From contig NZ_JAEUFG010000001.1 of the NCBI RefSeq assembly GCF_018588585.1, positions 62,001 through 126,000 on the forward strand: a stretch of DNA of 64,000 bases. Direction: 5' to 3'. The stretch comes from Bacillus sp. SM2101 (GTDB lineage Bacteria > Bacillota > Bacilli > Bacillales > SM2101). Below, one piece after another: positions 1 through 8,571 of this stretch. Numbering within the stretch: the stretch's first letter is position 1; each line of letters starts with the position of its first letter. Both the position numbers and the translations under genes were made by a program. A model generated the notes under the pieces. It was not told the DNA's origin. It did no database searches and was given only the letters and a program-made list of their open reading frames with translations.

Positions 1-1047
1 ATTTTCGCTTGCCAAACCGATCATCGGAAGAAGCGTATGCATACGTTTCTTCGTTTTTGCAGATAAAAATACAATTGGTGCATAATCCAAGAATAAAAAG
101 TGATCCCGAATTTTCTGTTCAAATTCACGCATCGTTTTTTCATCCTTATGAATTGTATCCCACTTATTCACTACTATCACAATGGCTCTTCCTGCATCGT
201 GGGCATAGCCAGCGATTTTTTTATCCTGTTCTATGATTCCTTCTTCAGCATTGAGTACGACTAATACAACATCAGATCTGTCTATCGCTTTTAACGCTCG
301 AAGCACACTATACTTTTCAGTGCTTTCATATACTTTCCCCTTTTTTCTCATCCCTGCTGTATCAATAATAACATAGTCTTGCCCATTGAACTGATATTCA
401 GTATCAATTGCATCTCTTGTCGTTCCAGCTATATCACTTACAATTACACGATCTTCTCCTAAAATAGCGTTAACTAATGAAGATTTTCCAACATTCGGTC
501 TACCTATAAGTGAAAACCTAATAATTTCATCATCATATTCTTCAACTAAATCTTTTGGGAAGTGAGCTGCGACAGCATCTAACATATCTCCTAACCCTAA
601 GCCATGAGTACCTGAAATAGGAAATGGTTCACCGAAACCTAGTCCATAAAAATCATAAATTTGATCTCTCATTTCAGGATTATCTACTTTATTAACAGCT
701 AAAACTACTGGTTTTTTAGATCGATATAATATTTTTGCTACTTCTTCATCTGATGCCGTGATGCCATCTCTACCATTTGTCATAAAAATGATAACATCAG
801 CCTCTTCAATCGCAATTTCTGCTTGGTGACGGATTTGCTCTATAAAAGGCTCATCACCTATATCAATCCCACCTGTATCAATAATATTAAAATCAAAATT
901 CAACCATTCAGCTGAGCTGTATATTCTATCTCGTGTTACTCCAGGTATATCTTCGACAATAGAAATCCGCTCGCCTGCTAATCGGTTAAAAATTGTTGAT
1001 TTCCCTACATTTGGTCTACCTACAATTGCAACAACTGGTTTAGTCAT
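1..1047 (-). CDS. der: Ribosome-assembly GTPase Der (EngA), C-terminus cut by window edge
   Basis: Der is an essential tandem-GTPase that acts in 50S ribosomal subunit maturation. The first 349 codons are visible and the rest lies beyond the left edge (the family is about 436 residues long). Two P-loops of the form GRPNVGKS(T/S) are seen, near residues 8-16 and 180-188, each with its own downstream G-motifs, including NKVD in domain 1 and NKWD in domain 2. The start ATG at 1047 gives [10 protein letters not shown], the canonical Der N-terminus. It lies downstream of the seaA group, as in B. subtilis. The hairpin at 1158-1181 separates it from that group, so it probably has its own promoter. 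Identity is secure. Confidence 0.97.
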   Translation of the reverse strand, partial: MTKPVVAIVGRPNVGKSTIFNRLAGERISIVEDIPGVTRDRIYSSAEWLNFDFNIIDTGGIDIGDEPFIEQIRHQAEIAIEEADVIIFMTNGRDGITASDEEVAKILYRSKKPVVLAVNKVDNPEMRDQIYDFYGLGFGEPFPISGTHGLGLGDMLDAVAAHFPKDLVEEYDDEIIRFSLIGRPNVGKSSLVNAILGEDRVIVSDIAGTTRDAIDTEYQFNGQDYVIIDTAGMRKKGKVYESTEKYSVLRALKAIDRSDVVLVVLNAEEGIIEQDKKIAGYAHDAGRAIVIVVNKWDTIHKDEKTMREFEQKIRDHFLFLDYAPIVFLSAKTKKRMHTLLPMIGLASEN

Positions 1048-1157
1048 AATTTTGTCAACCTCTCTCTGTTATCTATATTAAAAATATGAATGTCGTATTT
1101 GAATCAAAGTGCTTTTATATCAATCATATATATAATAAAGAAGTAATGCTAATAAAT

Positions 1158-1181
1158 AAACCCTTCAATAATGAAGGGTTT
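1158..1181 (-). terminator. Rho-independent terminator between ypzH-like gene and der
   Basis: A perfect 10-bp inverted repeat (AAACCCTTCA / TGAAGGGTTT) with a 4-nt loop. On the minus strand it is followed by a T-rich run (TTTATTTATTAG). It lies downstream of the yphA-seaA-ypzH group and upstream of der. Confidence 0.7.
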
Positions 1182-1343
1182 AACTTTTATATATTATCAG
1201 AAAACCAACAACAGGACAAACCCCTTAGTGAACTTGAACAAGTTAAAAAGTACATTCTTCAAGATTGAAATCTCTCTCGATAATAAATACCATCTGTATA
1301 ATCAGAACACATACAAAGGTAAGGGCGATTACAGCATCTTATT

Positions 1344-1529
1344 TTAATGTTTTACAATGATATATAAATCATCGCTCAAACCATGTGCAATTCCGTCTAA
1401 AATTGCTTCCAAATTTGCCGCAACCTTTTCCATTTCTGCTGTACTATCACAAGTAAACGTAGGGGCTCCTCCTGCTACCTTATTACTTTTTGTAGTAATT
1501 ACTGCAAGAATATACTTTTCGAGATTCAT
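1344..1529 (-). CDS. Small partner of the YIEGIA membrane protein (capping complex subunit, YpzH-like)
   Basis: A 61-residue soluble protein starting MNLEKYILAVITT and ending in a short beta-rich tail, LYIIVKH. Its ATG overlaps the stop of the upstream YIEGIA gene by 4 nt, so the two are translationally coupled. This matches the family often named capping complex subunit for YIEGIA. In B. subtilis a small gene (ypzH) occupies the same place next to seaA. No enzymatic motif is visible. The role is inferred from context: a partner of the seaA product during sporulation. Confidence 0.75.
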   Translation of the reverse strand: MNLEKYILAVITTKSNKVAGGAPTFTCDSTAEMEKVAANLEAILDGIAHGLSDDLYIIVKH

Positions 1530-2422
1530 TTAAGCTCACGCCCCTTTTCATTAGCTTTAGATTCTGTAGGCATACGAATTGCACTTTCTAATGTAGGTAC
1601 TTCACCAATGATCTCCCTTGCTTTTACTACGTCTTTTTCCTGTGGTAAAATAAAAATGCCAACCCTACCATCATCTAAATCTCGTTTTGCTAAAGGAATG
1701 AGCGCAGGTGTACCAGAATCTCTATATACACCTAATGCGGTAGATATATCATGGAGAATCGCTTGGCGTTGTCCTAAATTCGCGATCGTTGAACGGGCAT
1801 CGAAATTTTTGGGAGATAAAATAAAACCCATTCCGTATTGTAGTACCTCTTCTTGTCTCTTTGGTAACCCGATATTCATAATATAGATATCATCTACATA
1901 CAATCCACTTCCATCAAATCGAGGCTCAACATATTCCACACTTACTATTTCCTTTAATTTTCCACCAGTCATCAACTTTCTTGATAAGCCAATTGCGATA
2001 AACCCAACTATTGTTCCAGCCAGCATCCCAAACGCTAAATAGGTTAATGTTGCAATGAGCGAAGTAAAAATAACTAAATAATTGCGACCTTCAAAAGCGA
2101 TTGCTATTCCTTCAATATAAGTACTACCTCTTGGAACTAGTTCATATTGATCTAGTTCATTTAATGTATTTCTTTCCATATTCCTTACTTCCCGAAATTG
2201 TGATGCAGCTAATGCTAAAAAAGTAATTGCAGAAAAATCTTCTTCCATAATGGCAGGTACAGCAATTGTTCCTAAACCTGCAGCGATAAACCCAAGAGCT
2301 ATATGAATAATCTTGCCATGAAGGTATGTCGGATATTGCCTATAATCTGTACGAAGCATATATAAACGTGCAATAGTACCAAAAATGACACCAAATAAAA
2401 TAGGATACGTATATTCATTCAT
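1526..2422 (-). CDS. seaA: YIEGIA-family membrane protein, spore envelope assembly SeaA (YphB)
   Basis: A 298-residue integral membrane protein. The family signature YIEGIA is seen at about residues 103-108, followed by AFEGRNYLV. Hydrophobic segments lie near residues 5-20, 40-60, 65-75, 115-130 and 135-145, followed by a soluble C-terminal half of about 150 residues with the segment LPQEKDVVKAREIIGEVP. Length and position between yphA and der match B. subtilis YphB/SeaA, which is linked to spore envelope assembly. The gap to yphA is 1 nt, so they are co-transcribed. The C-terminal residues overlap the small partner gene. Biochemical function is unknown. Confidence 0.82.
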   Translation of the reverse strand: MNEYTYPILFGVIFGTIARLYMLRTDYRQYPTYLHGKIIHIALGFIAAGLGTIAVPAIMEEDFSAITFLALAASQFREVRNMERNTLNELDQYELVPRGSTYIEGIAIAFEGRNYLVIFTSLIATLTYLAFGMLAGTIVGFIAIGLSRKLMTGGKLKEIVSVEYVEPRFDGSGLYVDDIYIMNIGLPKRQEEVLQYGMGFILSPKNFDARSTIANLGQRQAILHDISTALGVYRDSGTPALIPLAKRDLDDGRVGIFILPQEKDVVKAREIIGEVPTLESAIRMPTESKANEKGRELK

Positions 2423-2423
2423 C

Positions 2424-3023
2424 TTAGCCTTGTTTCTCCTTTATGTTTTTATGAATTAACAGATCAAAATATTTTGTAAAATATTCAAACGCAGCCCAAC
2501 TCATAATTAAAAATAACCCTATGGAGACTACATCTAGAAAATTAAGTGAACCAATCTCATAATAAAAGTTAAATCTCTGTAAAATGATAAAGTATAATAA
2601 CTCACCGTGACATAATCCGGTTACAAATAAAACCACTCTATCTTTTGCATTTTTAGCAAGCATAAAAGTGACATATACTAATGGGATAGATAGCATCCAC
2701 TTTCGATCAAATAAAACCCAAACGGGATCAAACAACTCAAATAAATGAAAGCTAACATAAGCAAATGTAATGGTAATCATTGAAATAAACGTATATATTT
2801 GTTGGTTCCAGCGCTTTTTAGATATGACTGCATAACATACGACTAGTAACATTACATAACTATATGACACAGACATGCTGTCATTTTTTAACGTACTTAC
2901 CGAAAGTATGATTGTTAATAATGCAACTATCGCTATCATTAATCTCTTCGTACTCTTATTTAGACAAAAAGTTGCTATAACCCACAAAGACCAAAAGAAC
3001 CAATAAAAAAATTGTCCCTCCAC
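2424..3023 (-). CDS. yphA: Conserved membrane protein YphA
   Basis: A polytopic membrane protein with about six hydrophobic segments and few charged loops. I place the start at a GTG (3023) because a GGGAG Shine-Dalgarno sits 8 nt upstream. This gives VEGQFFYWFFW and exactly 199 residues, the length of B. subtilis YphA; the frame is open a little further upstream to 3047. It is the first gene of the yphA-seaA-ypzH unit. Function is unknown. Membership in the sporulation-associated unit is the only clue. Confidence 0.82.
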   Translation of the reverse strand: MEGQFFYWFFWSLWVIATFCLNKSTKRLMIAIVALLTIILSVSTLKNDSMSVSYSYVMLLVVCYAVISKKRWNQQIYTFISMITITFAYVSFHLFELFDPVWVLFDRKWMLSIPLVYVTFMLAKNAKDRVVLFVTGLCHGELLYFIILQRFNFYYEIGSLNFLDVVSIGLFLIMSWAAFEYFTKYFDLLIHKNIKEKQG

Positions 3024-3175
3024 GACCAATTCTCCCTTCATAACCATTATTGCTACAAAACAAAAAATTTAATCCAATTAAATGAAAAACATCATGAATA
3101 GATAGCTTTATTAAAACGAATATTAGAATTATCTTGTTAGTGTTATTTAAAAACAAACAACTTGGAGGTTATTGA

Positions 3176-3316
3176 ATGGGAAAAGATCGACAGGAAAAAA
3201 AACTGCAAAAAAGGAAGCAAACTGAATCTGATAGAGATCAAGCTCTACATTACCGTGGTGCAACAGAACTTGAGAGTCCTAGTCAAGCTAGATTACGCAA
3301 TGGGCAAGAACAGTAA
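3176..3316 (+). CDS. ypzI: Small hydrophilic protein YpzI
   Basis: A 46-residue, highly charged ORF starting MGKDRQEKKLQ and continuing with ESDRDQALHYRGAT. It resembles the YpzI family that is encoded divergently from yphA in B. subtilis. A good Shine-Dalgarno (TTGGAGG) lies 8 nt before the ATG, and a strong terminator follows at 3406-3432, so this is a real monocistronic small gene. No membrane segment or signal peptide is present. Function is unknown. Confidence 0.85.
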   Translation: MGKDRQEKKLQKRKQTESDRDQALHYRGATELESPSQARLRNGQEQ

Positions 3317-3405
3317 CACCTGAGTGTTTGTTGTTTTCTAAAGGTAGCTACAGAAAGACCATTGCATAAAACTCATTTAGCCGTTGTAATTTAATCGAAC
3401 AAAAT

Positions 3406-3432
3406 AAAACATCCTTATAAAAAGGATGTTTT
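3406..3432 (+). terminator. Terminator of ypzI
   Basis: An 11-bp perfect stem (AAAACATCCTT / AAGGATGTTTT) with a 5-nt loop, 90 bp after the ypzI stop. The 3' arm supplies the T run. Confidence 0.75.
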
Positions 3433-3548
3433 CGCAATGATTGTTATTTTCGTATTAAGATATAAATACGTACGTAACTAGATTTCGGGGCGCCTTTTCT
3501 AAAAACGATGACATACGCATTAAACCAGTTGTTGCGATAAAAGAGGCT
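3424..3548 (+). repeat. Dispersed intergenic repeat, copy A
   Basis: One of several degenerate copies of an intergenic repeat (others near 7634, 40379, 54726 and 60465). Shared blocks in order are GTTTTCG, ATTGATTGTTRTTTTCGTATTAAG, TAAAYACGTA, TTCGKGGCRTCTTTTCT and ACGATGAC, ending near GATAAAAGAGGCT. It starts inside the ypzI terminator and runs into the GGCTGGGACA inverted repeat that follows. No coding potential is seen. Confidence 0.7.
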
Positions 3549-3671
3549 GGGACAAAACCCAATATAAAATGAAGAAACCGCACGAAATCAAATTTAAAAA
3601 CCTTGATTTCATGCGGTTTTATTTTTGCGTAATATATAATAATCAGTTAGTTTTCAACTTATGTCCCAGCC
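3545..3671. repeat. GGCTGGGACA inverted-repeat element, nested hairpin and terminator
   Basis: GGCTGGGACA (3545-3554) is exactly complementary to TGTCCCAGCC (3662-3671). Inside lies a second stem of about 17 bp with one or two mismatches (AAACCGCACGAAATCAA at 3575-3591 against 3603-3619). The right arm abuts the fni stop codon and the left arm is followed on the minus strand by a T-rich stretch, so it probably terminates the cmk-plsC-ypfD-fni operon. Similar GGCTGGGACA-flanked elements are known in intergenic DNA of other Firmicutes. Confidence 0.75.
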
Positions 3672-4733
3672 TTATCTTTTACTATATTGACTTATATTAA
3701 TTCCTCTTTGACATAGCCATTGATACGTATCCCCTTTAATGACTAAAGGGCTATGTTGAAGTTCTGGAATCGTTCTCGTACCTAAAGCTGTCATAATTAT
3801 CTTTAAATGCTCTTTAAGCTTCGTAATCTCATCGATTAAGCCGTGTAAACCATGGTTAGTTAATATTGATAAAAAGTAACCAGCAAAAGCAGTTACATTT
3901 CCTCCTAGCGCAATTGCCTTGGCCACATCTAAAGCATTTTGTATGCCACCAGACGCTACGATTGAAAGTTCAGATTGGCTAGCTCGCACCTCACAAATAG
4001 AAGCAGCTGTTGGAATCCCCCAATTATCAAAGTAACTTAATGTGTCTATACGCCTCTTATTTTCAATCTTAGAAAAGTTAGTTCCTCCGTATCCACCTAC
4101 GTCAATGATTTTCACACCAATATCAAACAACTGTTGAGCTGTTTCTTTACTTATACCGAAGCCAACTTCTTTAACTAAAACAGGAACCTCTAATCCATGT
4201 ACGATTTTTTCAATTCTATGTAACGCACTTGTAAAGTCACGATCACCTTCGGGCATAATTAGCTCTTGGATTACATTTAAGTGTATTTGTAAGCCATTAG
4301 CCTCGATCATTTCAACTACTCGCTGTGCATCCTGCACCGTAGCTTCACTACCGATATTTGCGAAGACAATCCCATTCGGATTTACCTTTCTAATGATTTG
4401 AAACGATTCTTTTTCAGCTGGATCTTTAAGTGCTGACATTCCTGAGCCAACACCCATGGCAACATTACATTCATTAGCAGCTATAGCAAGGCTTTTATTT
4501 ATCTTTGTCGTTTCCTCTCCACCACCACCAGTCATTCCATTGATAAAAATAGGCGAACTTAACTTAAGTTCGCCTAATTCTGTACTAACATCAATATTGT
4601 CTAATGCTATATTTGGTAAGCTCTGGTGGACAAACTGGACATCATCGAAACCATTATTTCGCTTCTGCCCTGTTTCAAGTGCAAACAATATATGCTCTTG
4701 CTTCCTTTTTGCTCTACTCAAATCCATCACCAT
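3672..4733 (-). CDS. fni: Type 2 isopentenyl-diphosphate delta-isomerase (FMN-dependent)
   Basis: Interconverts isopentenyl and dimethylallyl diphosphate, the precursors of bacillary isoprenoids; the family needs FMN, NADPH and Mg. The sequence shows the family motifs [40 protein letters not shown] and [14 protein letters not shown] in a TIM-barrel order, and C-terminal GTRTIPEL. Length (about 350 residues) is typical. Three closely spaced starts (ATG 4733, GTG, ATG 4727) are possible. The first overlaps the ypfD stop by one base, so translation is coupled. It is the last gene of the cmk-plsC-ypfD-fni operon, as in Bacillus relatives. Confidence 0.95.
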   Translation of the reverse strand: MVMDLSRAKRKQEHILFALETGQKRNNGFDDVQFVHQSLPNIALDNIDVSTELGELKLSSPIFINGMTGGGGEETTKINKSLAIAANECNVAMGVGSGMSALKDPAEKESFQIIRKVNPNGIVFANIGSEATVQDAQRVVEMIEANGLQIHLNVIQELIMPEGDRDFTSALHRIEKIVHGLEVPVLVKEVGFGISKETAQQLFDIGVKIIDVGGYGGTNFSKIENKRRIDTLSYFDNWGIPTAASICEVRASQSELSIVASGGIQNALDVAKAIALGGNVTAFAGYFLSILTNHGLHGLIDEITKLKEHLKIIMTALGTRTIPELQHSPLVIKGDTYQWLCQRGINISQYSKR

Positions 4734-5872
4734 TATTTAAATTCGTTTAGTTTATCACCAATGACTTCGCCTAACTGAAACCCTGTATTTTCCTCTAAAG
4801 CTTGATAATTACTTTCTACTTCTTCTTTCACATTTTCCTCAAGTTCTTTAATACTTAACGAAATTCGTTTTTCAGCTTCGTTAACATCTAATACCTTCAC
4901 TTTAACGCTTTGGTCTTCCTTCAACACTTCATGAGGTGTTCCTATATGAGAGTTTGATATTTGAGAAATATGAACGAGCCCCTCTACTCCTGGTAATACC
5001 TCTACAAATGCACCAAATGATACTAGTCTCTTAACCGTTCCTTCAAGAATATCACCAGCTTTTAACTTATCAGAAATGTTTGACCATGGGCCAGGCAAAG
5101 TTTCTTTTATTGACAGGGATATACGTTCATTATCTCGATCAACAGCCAATATTTTCACATTAACCTCTTGACCTACTTCAACAACTTCTGCCGGCTGTTC
5201 TACTCTATTGTGTGAGAGTTGTGAAATATGTACAAGACCATCAACTCCACCAATATCAACAAAAACCCCAAAGTTCGTTAATCTTTGGACTGTTCCCTCT
5301 AACACTTGACCTTCGTGTAAAGTATTTAGTAGTTGTTGTTTTTTCGTTTCTATTTCTTCTTCAACGACAGCTCTGTGTGACAAAATAACTCTATTTTTAT
5401 CTCTATCTAACTCGACTACTTTAAATGTTAATTGCTTACCCTTATATTCCGTGAAATCATCTACATAAAATTTTTCCACAAGAGATGCTGGAATAAATCC
5501 TCTTACGCCAATATCTACAACTAGTCCACCTTTTACAACGTCTTTTACTTCTGCCTCAATAATTTCACCAGATTCAAATTTTTGTTGTAAATCATCCCAT
5601 GCTTGATCAGCATCAATTTCTTTTTTAGACAAAATTAATGCATCTTCTTCTACTTTCTTAACCTTTACTGTTAACATATCATCAACTGAAACTACATCAC
5701 TTGCTTTTTCTACATGTAAACTAGATAGTTCACTTATTGGAATGATACCACTTAGTTTACTACCTTCTACATCAATATATACTTGCTTTTCTTCTACCTT
5801 TGTGATTTGTCCTTTTACTACATCGCCAACTTCAAAGGTTGTTACTTCCACTTGATTCAAATCCTCAGTCAT
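4733..5872 (-). CDS. ypfD: S1-domain RNA-binding protein YpfD (ribosomal protein S1 homolog)
   Basis: A 379-residue protein made of four consecutive S1 OB-fold repeats, beginning near residues 16, 102, 187 and 272. Each has the pattern GxVxxIxxxGxFVxxxxxxGLVHIS; the third and fourth repeats carry GLVHISQ(L/I)S. Low-GC Gram-positive S1 homologs have four domains rather than the six of E. coli S1, so the length fits. It is an RNA-binding protein not essential for translation in B. subtilis. It lies between plsC and fni in the same operon. Confidence 0.93.
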   Translation of the reverse strand: MTEDLNQVEVTTFEVGDVVKGQITKVEEKQVYIDVEGSKLSGIIPISELSSLHVEKASDVVSVDDMLTVKVKKVEEDALILSKKEIDADQAWDDLQQKFESGEIIEAEVKDVVKGGLVVDIGVRGFIPASLVEKFYVDDFTEYKGKQLTFKVVELDRDKNRVILSHRAVVEEEIETKKQQLLNTLHEGQVLEGTVQRLTNFGVFVDIGGVDGLVHISQLSHNRVEQPAEVVEVGQEVNVKILAVDRDNERISLSIKETLPGPWSNISDKLKAGDILEGTVKRLVSFGAFVEVLPGVEGLVHISQISNSHIGTPHEVLKEDQSVKVKVLDVNEAEKRISLSIKELEENVKEEVESNYQALEENTGFQLGEVIGDKLNEFK

Positions 5873-5956
5873 CTCTATTTACCTCCTTAATTCCCCAACA
5901 ACAGCTTTAAAAGTTCTTTTTAATAACTTCTTACAAATAAAACCTTTTGTCAAGTG

Positions 5957-6559
5957 TTAACTTGCTTTAACATCATAATTTTCAAGAATTTCACCAATTG
6001 CATTCATAATTACATCGGTCACTTCACTTGCTGATGCTTTTTGTTTACGCATCTCAGTAATATCAACAGGCCGCCCATAAACCACATAAAGCTTACGAAA
6101 CGGTTTATACGGTCCAATGATCGCACATGGTACTACAAGTGCATTTGATCGGAGTGCAAAGAACCCAACGCCAGCTAAACCTTTACCGAGATTTCCTTCT
6201 TTATTTCTAGTGCCTTCAGGAAATATTCCTAATGCTTTATTATCATTTAATATTGCTAAGCCATTCCTAATAGCGCTCCTGTCACCCATGCCACGCTTTA
6301 CTGGAAAAGCATTTAAATTGCTAATCGCTGTTTTTAATATTGGCACTCGAAAAAGTTCTTCTTTTGCCATAAAATGAATAGGTCTAGTTGAAGTAATGCC
6401 AACAACGGGTGGATCTAATACAGATATGTGGTTTGAACAAATTAATACTGATCCTTCTTTAGGGATATTTTCTGATCCGATAATTTTTATGCGAAATAAC
6501 GGCTTTAATATCCCCCAAACAATATTTTTTGCTATTGTATAAAAAGCCAACCTTATCAA
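5957..6559 (-). CDS. plsC: 1-acyl-sn-glycerol-3-phosphate acyltransferase
   Basis: Converts lysophosphatidic acid to phosphatidic acid at the membrane, the second acylation in phospholipid synthesis. The catalytic HxxxxD motif is seen as HISVLD (about residues 43-48) in [11 protein letters not shown], and the substrate-binding motif as FPEGTRN (about 113-119). There is a hydrophobic N-terminus and 200 residues in total, typical for bacterial PlsC. The ATG overlaps the cmk stop by 4 nt, so it is coupled to cmk. B. subtilis has its plsC elsewhere (yhdO), but this cmk-plsC linkage is common in other bacilli. Confidence 0.92.
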   Translation of the reverse strand: MIRLAFYTIAKNIVWGILKPLFRIKIIGSENIPKEGSVLICSNHISVLDPPVVGITSTRPIHFMAKEELFRVPILKTAISNLNAFPVKRGMGDRSAIRNGLAILNDNKALGIFPEGTRNKEGNLGKGLAGVGFFALRSNALVVPCAIIGPYKPFRKLYVVYGRPVDITEMRKQKASASEVTDVIMNAIGEILENYDVKAS

Positions 6560-7227
6560 ATCCTCTCTTTAACGATATCCATAATCATATTAACAACCTC
6601 AAGGATCGAATACGATGTTGTGTCTATCTCTATCGCATCAGGAGCTTTTTTCAAAGGTGCAATCTCACGCTCGGAATCAAGTTTATCCCTTAATTCTATA
6701 TCATTCATTATTTGTTCGATGTTTGAATCATAACCTTTATTAATATTTTCTTCATGGCGTCTTTTGGCTCTTTCTTCAACAGATGCTAATAAAAATACTT
6801 TTACCTCAGCATCAGGAAGTACATGAGTACCGATGTCCCTTCCATCCATAACCACGCCGCCGTCTTGAGCAAATCGTTGTTGCCTAAGTACCATTTCTTC
6901 TCGAACGAGTTTATGTTTAGCTACTATTGATACTTGATTAGAAATATCATCTGTGCGAATTTCTTCTGTAACATTTTTTCCATTCATAAAAACAATTTGT
7001 CCATCTATTGATGGCTTTAATTGAATATCCGTATCTTTTAATAAATGAATTAATACTTTTTCATCCTCTAGATTAAGTTGGTTCAGCAATGCATTATACG
7101 TAATAGTTCTATACATTGCACCTGTATCAATATAAATATAGGATAATTGCTCTGCTATAATTTTTGCAACTGTACTTTTTCCTGCGGCTGCTGGACCGTC
7201 AATCGCTATTGAAATCAGTTTTTTCAT
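6556..7227 (-). CDS. cmk: Cytidylate kinase
   Basis: Phosphorylates CMP and dCMP with ATP. The P-loop GPAAAGKST is at residues 11-19; IDTGAMYRT is the NMP-binding segment and [18 protein letters not shown] the conserved core. RAKRRHEE and [19 protein letters not shown] correspond to the lid and C-terminal CMP-contact regions. The length of 223 residues is normal. First gene of the cmk-plsC-ypfD-fni operon. Confidence 0.96.
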   Translation of the reverse strand: MKKLISIAIDGPAAAGKSTVAKIIAEQLSYIYIDTGAMYRTITYNALLNQLNLEDEKVLIHLLKDTDIQLKPSIDGQIVFMNGKNVTEEIRTDDISNQVSIVAKHKLVREEMVLRQQRFAQDGGVVMDGRDIGTHVLPDAEVKVFLLASVEERAKRRHEENINKGYDSNIEQIMNDIELRDKLDSEREIAPLKKAPDAIEIDTTSYSILEVVNMIMDIVKERI

Positions 7228-7388
7228 GATGCCTCCTACAACTACTTACAAAGATAAATAAAAAGCGCTCATTAATACAAGAAAATTAACATGCTGCAGA
7301 TCATAAAAAACATGAAAATCTCCTTTTCACACATAAGCGCAGAGTATATCTTTAATAAAATTCCCTCTATATTGTAACATACACTGAC

Positions 7389-7565
7389 CTACTGGTCGAA
7401 CGTTTCAAGCACAATTGTAAAGTTATTTTTTTGCACTCCCTCATAGTCAACCAATTTGGATATATATGGCTTTACATCATTGTGAGCTAATAAACTTTGA
7501 GCTATGATTAAAAAAATAACTTGAATGATGACTAGCTTCATGATAATACCTTCAAATCTTTTCAA
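7389..7565 (-). CDS. ypfB: Small membrane protein YpfB (DUF5359-like)
   Basis: A 58-residue protein with one N-terminal hydrophobic helix (IIMKLVIIQVIFLIIAQSLL) and a short outside tail ending NNFTIVLETFDQ. I choose a TTG start at 7565, giving MKRFEG, because the GGAG Shine-Dalgarno sits 8 nt upstream of it. The GTG at 7574 would overlap the ribosome-binding site. Similarity and its place between cmk and motI agree with B. subtilis YpfB. Function unknown. Confidence 0.78.
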   Translation of the reverse strand: MKRFEGIIMKLVIIQVIFLIIAQSLLAHNDVKPYISKLVDYEGVQKNNFTIVLETFDQ

Positions 7566-7633
7566 TTTAAACACTCCGTTTTTAATTATTGTGCTAAAAA
7601 ACAGAGTAAATTATGCAATCAACATTTTTATAT

Positions 7634-7772
7634 GGCTGTTTTTGTATTAATTGTTACTTTTGGTAATTAGTAATAATTCCGCATAAACCAAGCATTCGTT
7701 GTATCTTTTCTCATTTAAAATAATATAAACTGGTTCTAAATTCTCAATAACAACAAATTTCCTACAAGAGCC
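7634..7772 (+). repeat. Dispersed intergenic repeat, copy B
   Basis: Degenerate copy: starts GGCTGTTTTTGTATTAATTGTTAC, carries the central block CATTCGTTGTATCTTTTCT, and ends CTACAAGAGCC. It fills most of the gap between motI and ypfB, and it is the only clear structure in that gap. Confidence 0.6.
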
Positions 7773-7811
7773 TTTAATATAAACGCTCAAATCAAAAGAA
7801 AATAACTAAAA

Positions 7812-8462
7812 TTATCTTTTCCTCATGGCTACTTGCTGTTCAAAGCAGTATCTAATCAGCATTTGGCGTTCGGTTTCTTTCATGTCAAGAAAATTAATTG
7901 TCGCTTTTTTTCTGTCATTATCATCCTCTCCAACTACCCGAATGACATTACATGGAATTTTCAAATATTTATACTCTCCTGACTGGTAAGGAAGAACAAA
8001 CCATACTGACATCTCTGTATCAGGTGCAACCTCTACACCTTGAGGCATAATCAAGGCTGCTCCACCTGCACTTAAATCACTCGTAACAGTTAAAAAAGGA
8101 GGAAAGTCATCATACTTAGGATGTACCGCAACATCGACAGAAGTCTCAATTCTAACAAATTGTCTTCTTTGTATCTTTACAAACTTGTCCTTTGCTGGCT
8201 TTTCTAACGTAATCATAGGAATTTGTTGTTTAGTTTTGCCAGTAATATGTGTTTTAAATGTATAAACTTGCTGATCTTTTCTTATGTATTTAGCATTAAA
8301 GTGAGTACCGTTCGTAAAAAATGCTGATTTTCCTGTTGACGTATTAATTGGATAATCAATATAGATGTATTTTTTATTCAACTCAACAATTCTACATTTA
8401 TATGTATCTGTCTGTTCATCACTTGTTTGAGAAAGTATAATCGTATCCCCTACTTTCAACAT
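7812..8462 (-). CDS. motI: PilZ-domain c-di-GMP receptor MotI (YpfA)
   Basis: A 216-residue YcgR-like protein with an N-terminal YcgR_2 beta domain (about 1-95) and a C-terminal PilZ domain (about 97-210). The c-di-GMP binding signatures are visible: RRQFVRI (the RxxxR element, about residue 99) and DLSAGGAAL (the D/NxSxxG element, about residue 140). In B. subtilis MotI binds c-di-GMP and inhibits the flagellar stator MotA. Monocistronic here, between ypfB and the sleB-ypeB operon. Confidence 0.9.
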   Translation of the reverse strand: MLKVGDTIILSQTSDEQTDTYKCRIVELNKKYIYIDYPINTSTGKSAFFTNGTHFNAKYIRKDQQVYTFKTHITGKTKQQIPMITLEKPAKDKFVKIQRRQFVRIETSVDVAVHPKYDDFPPFLTVTSDLSAGGAALIMPQGVEVAPDTEMSVWFVLPYQSGEYKYLKIPCNVIRVVGEDDNDRKKATINFLDMKETERQMLIRYCFEQQVAMRKR

Positions 8463-8551
8463 CTAAACCACTCCTATGTAATTAATCAAACCAAAAATAC
8501 ACTAAAATATGTTAATATATTAATACTATTAAATCATGAAACCACGAAAAA

Positions 8552-8571
8552 GAACAGCCTTAAAGCTGTTC
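8552..8571 (-). terminator. Terminator overlapping the ypeB stop codon
   Basis: GAACAGC / GCTGTTC stem whose loop contains the ypeB TAA, followed on the minus strand by TTTTTC. It ends the sleB-ypeB operon. Confidence 0.75.

Noticed and set aside
1086-1268. 60-codon ORF on the plus strand between der and the seaA group
   Set aside because: It contains the terminator hairpin of the opposite strand and has no convincing ribosome-binding site or homology.
2956-3156. Small minus-strand ORF ahead of yphA
   Set aside because: Mostly overlaps yphA in another frame, no ribosome-binding site, and its start lies close to ypzI.
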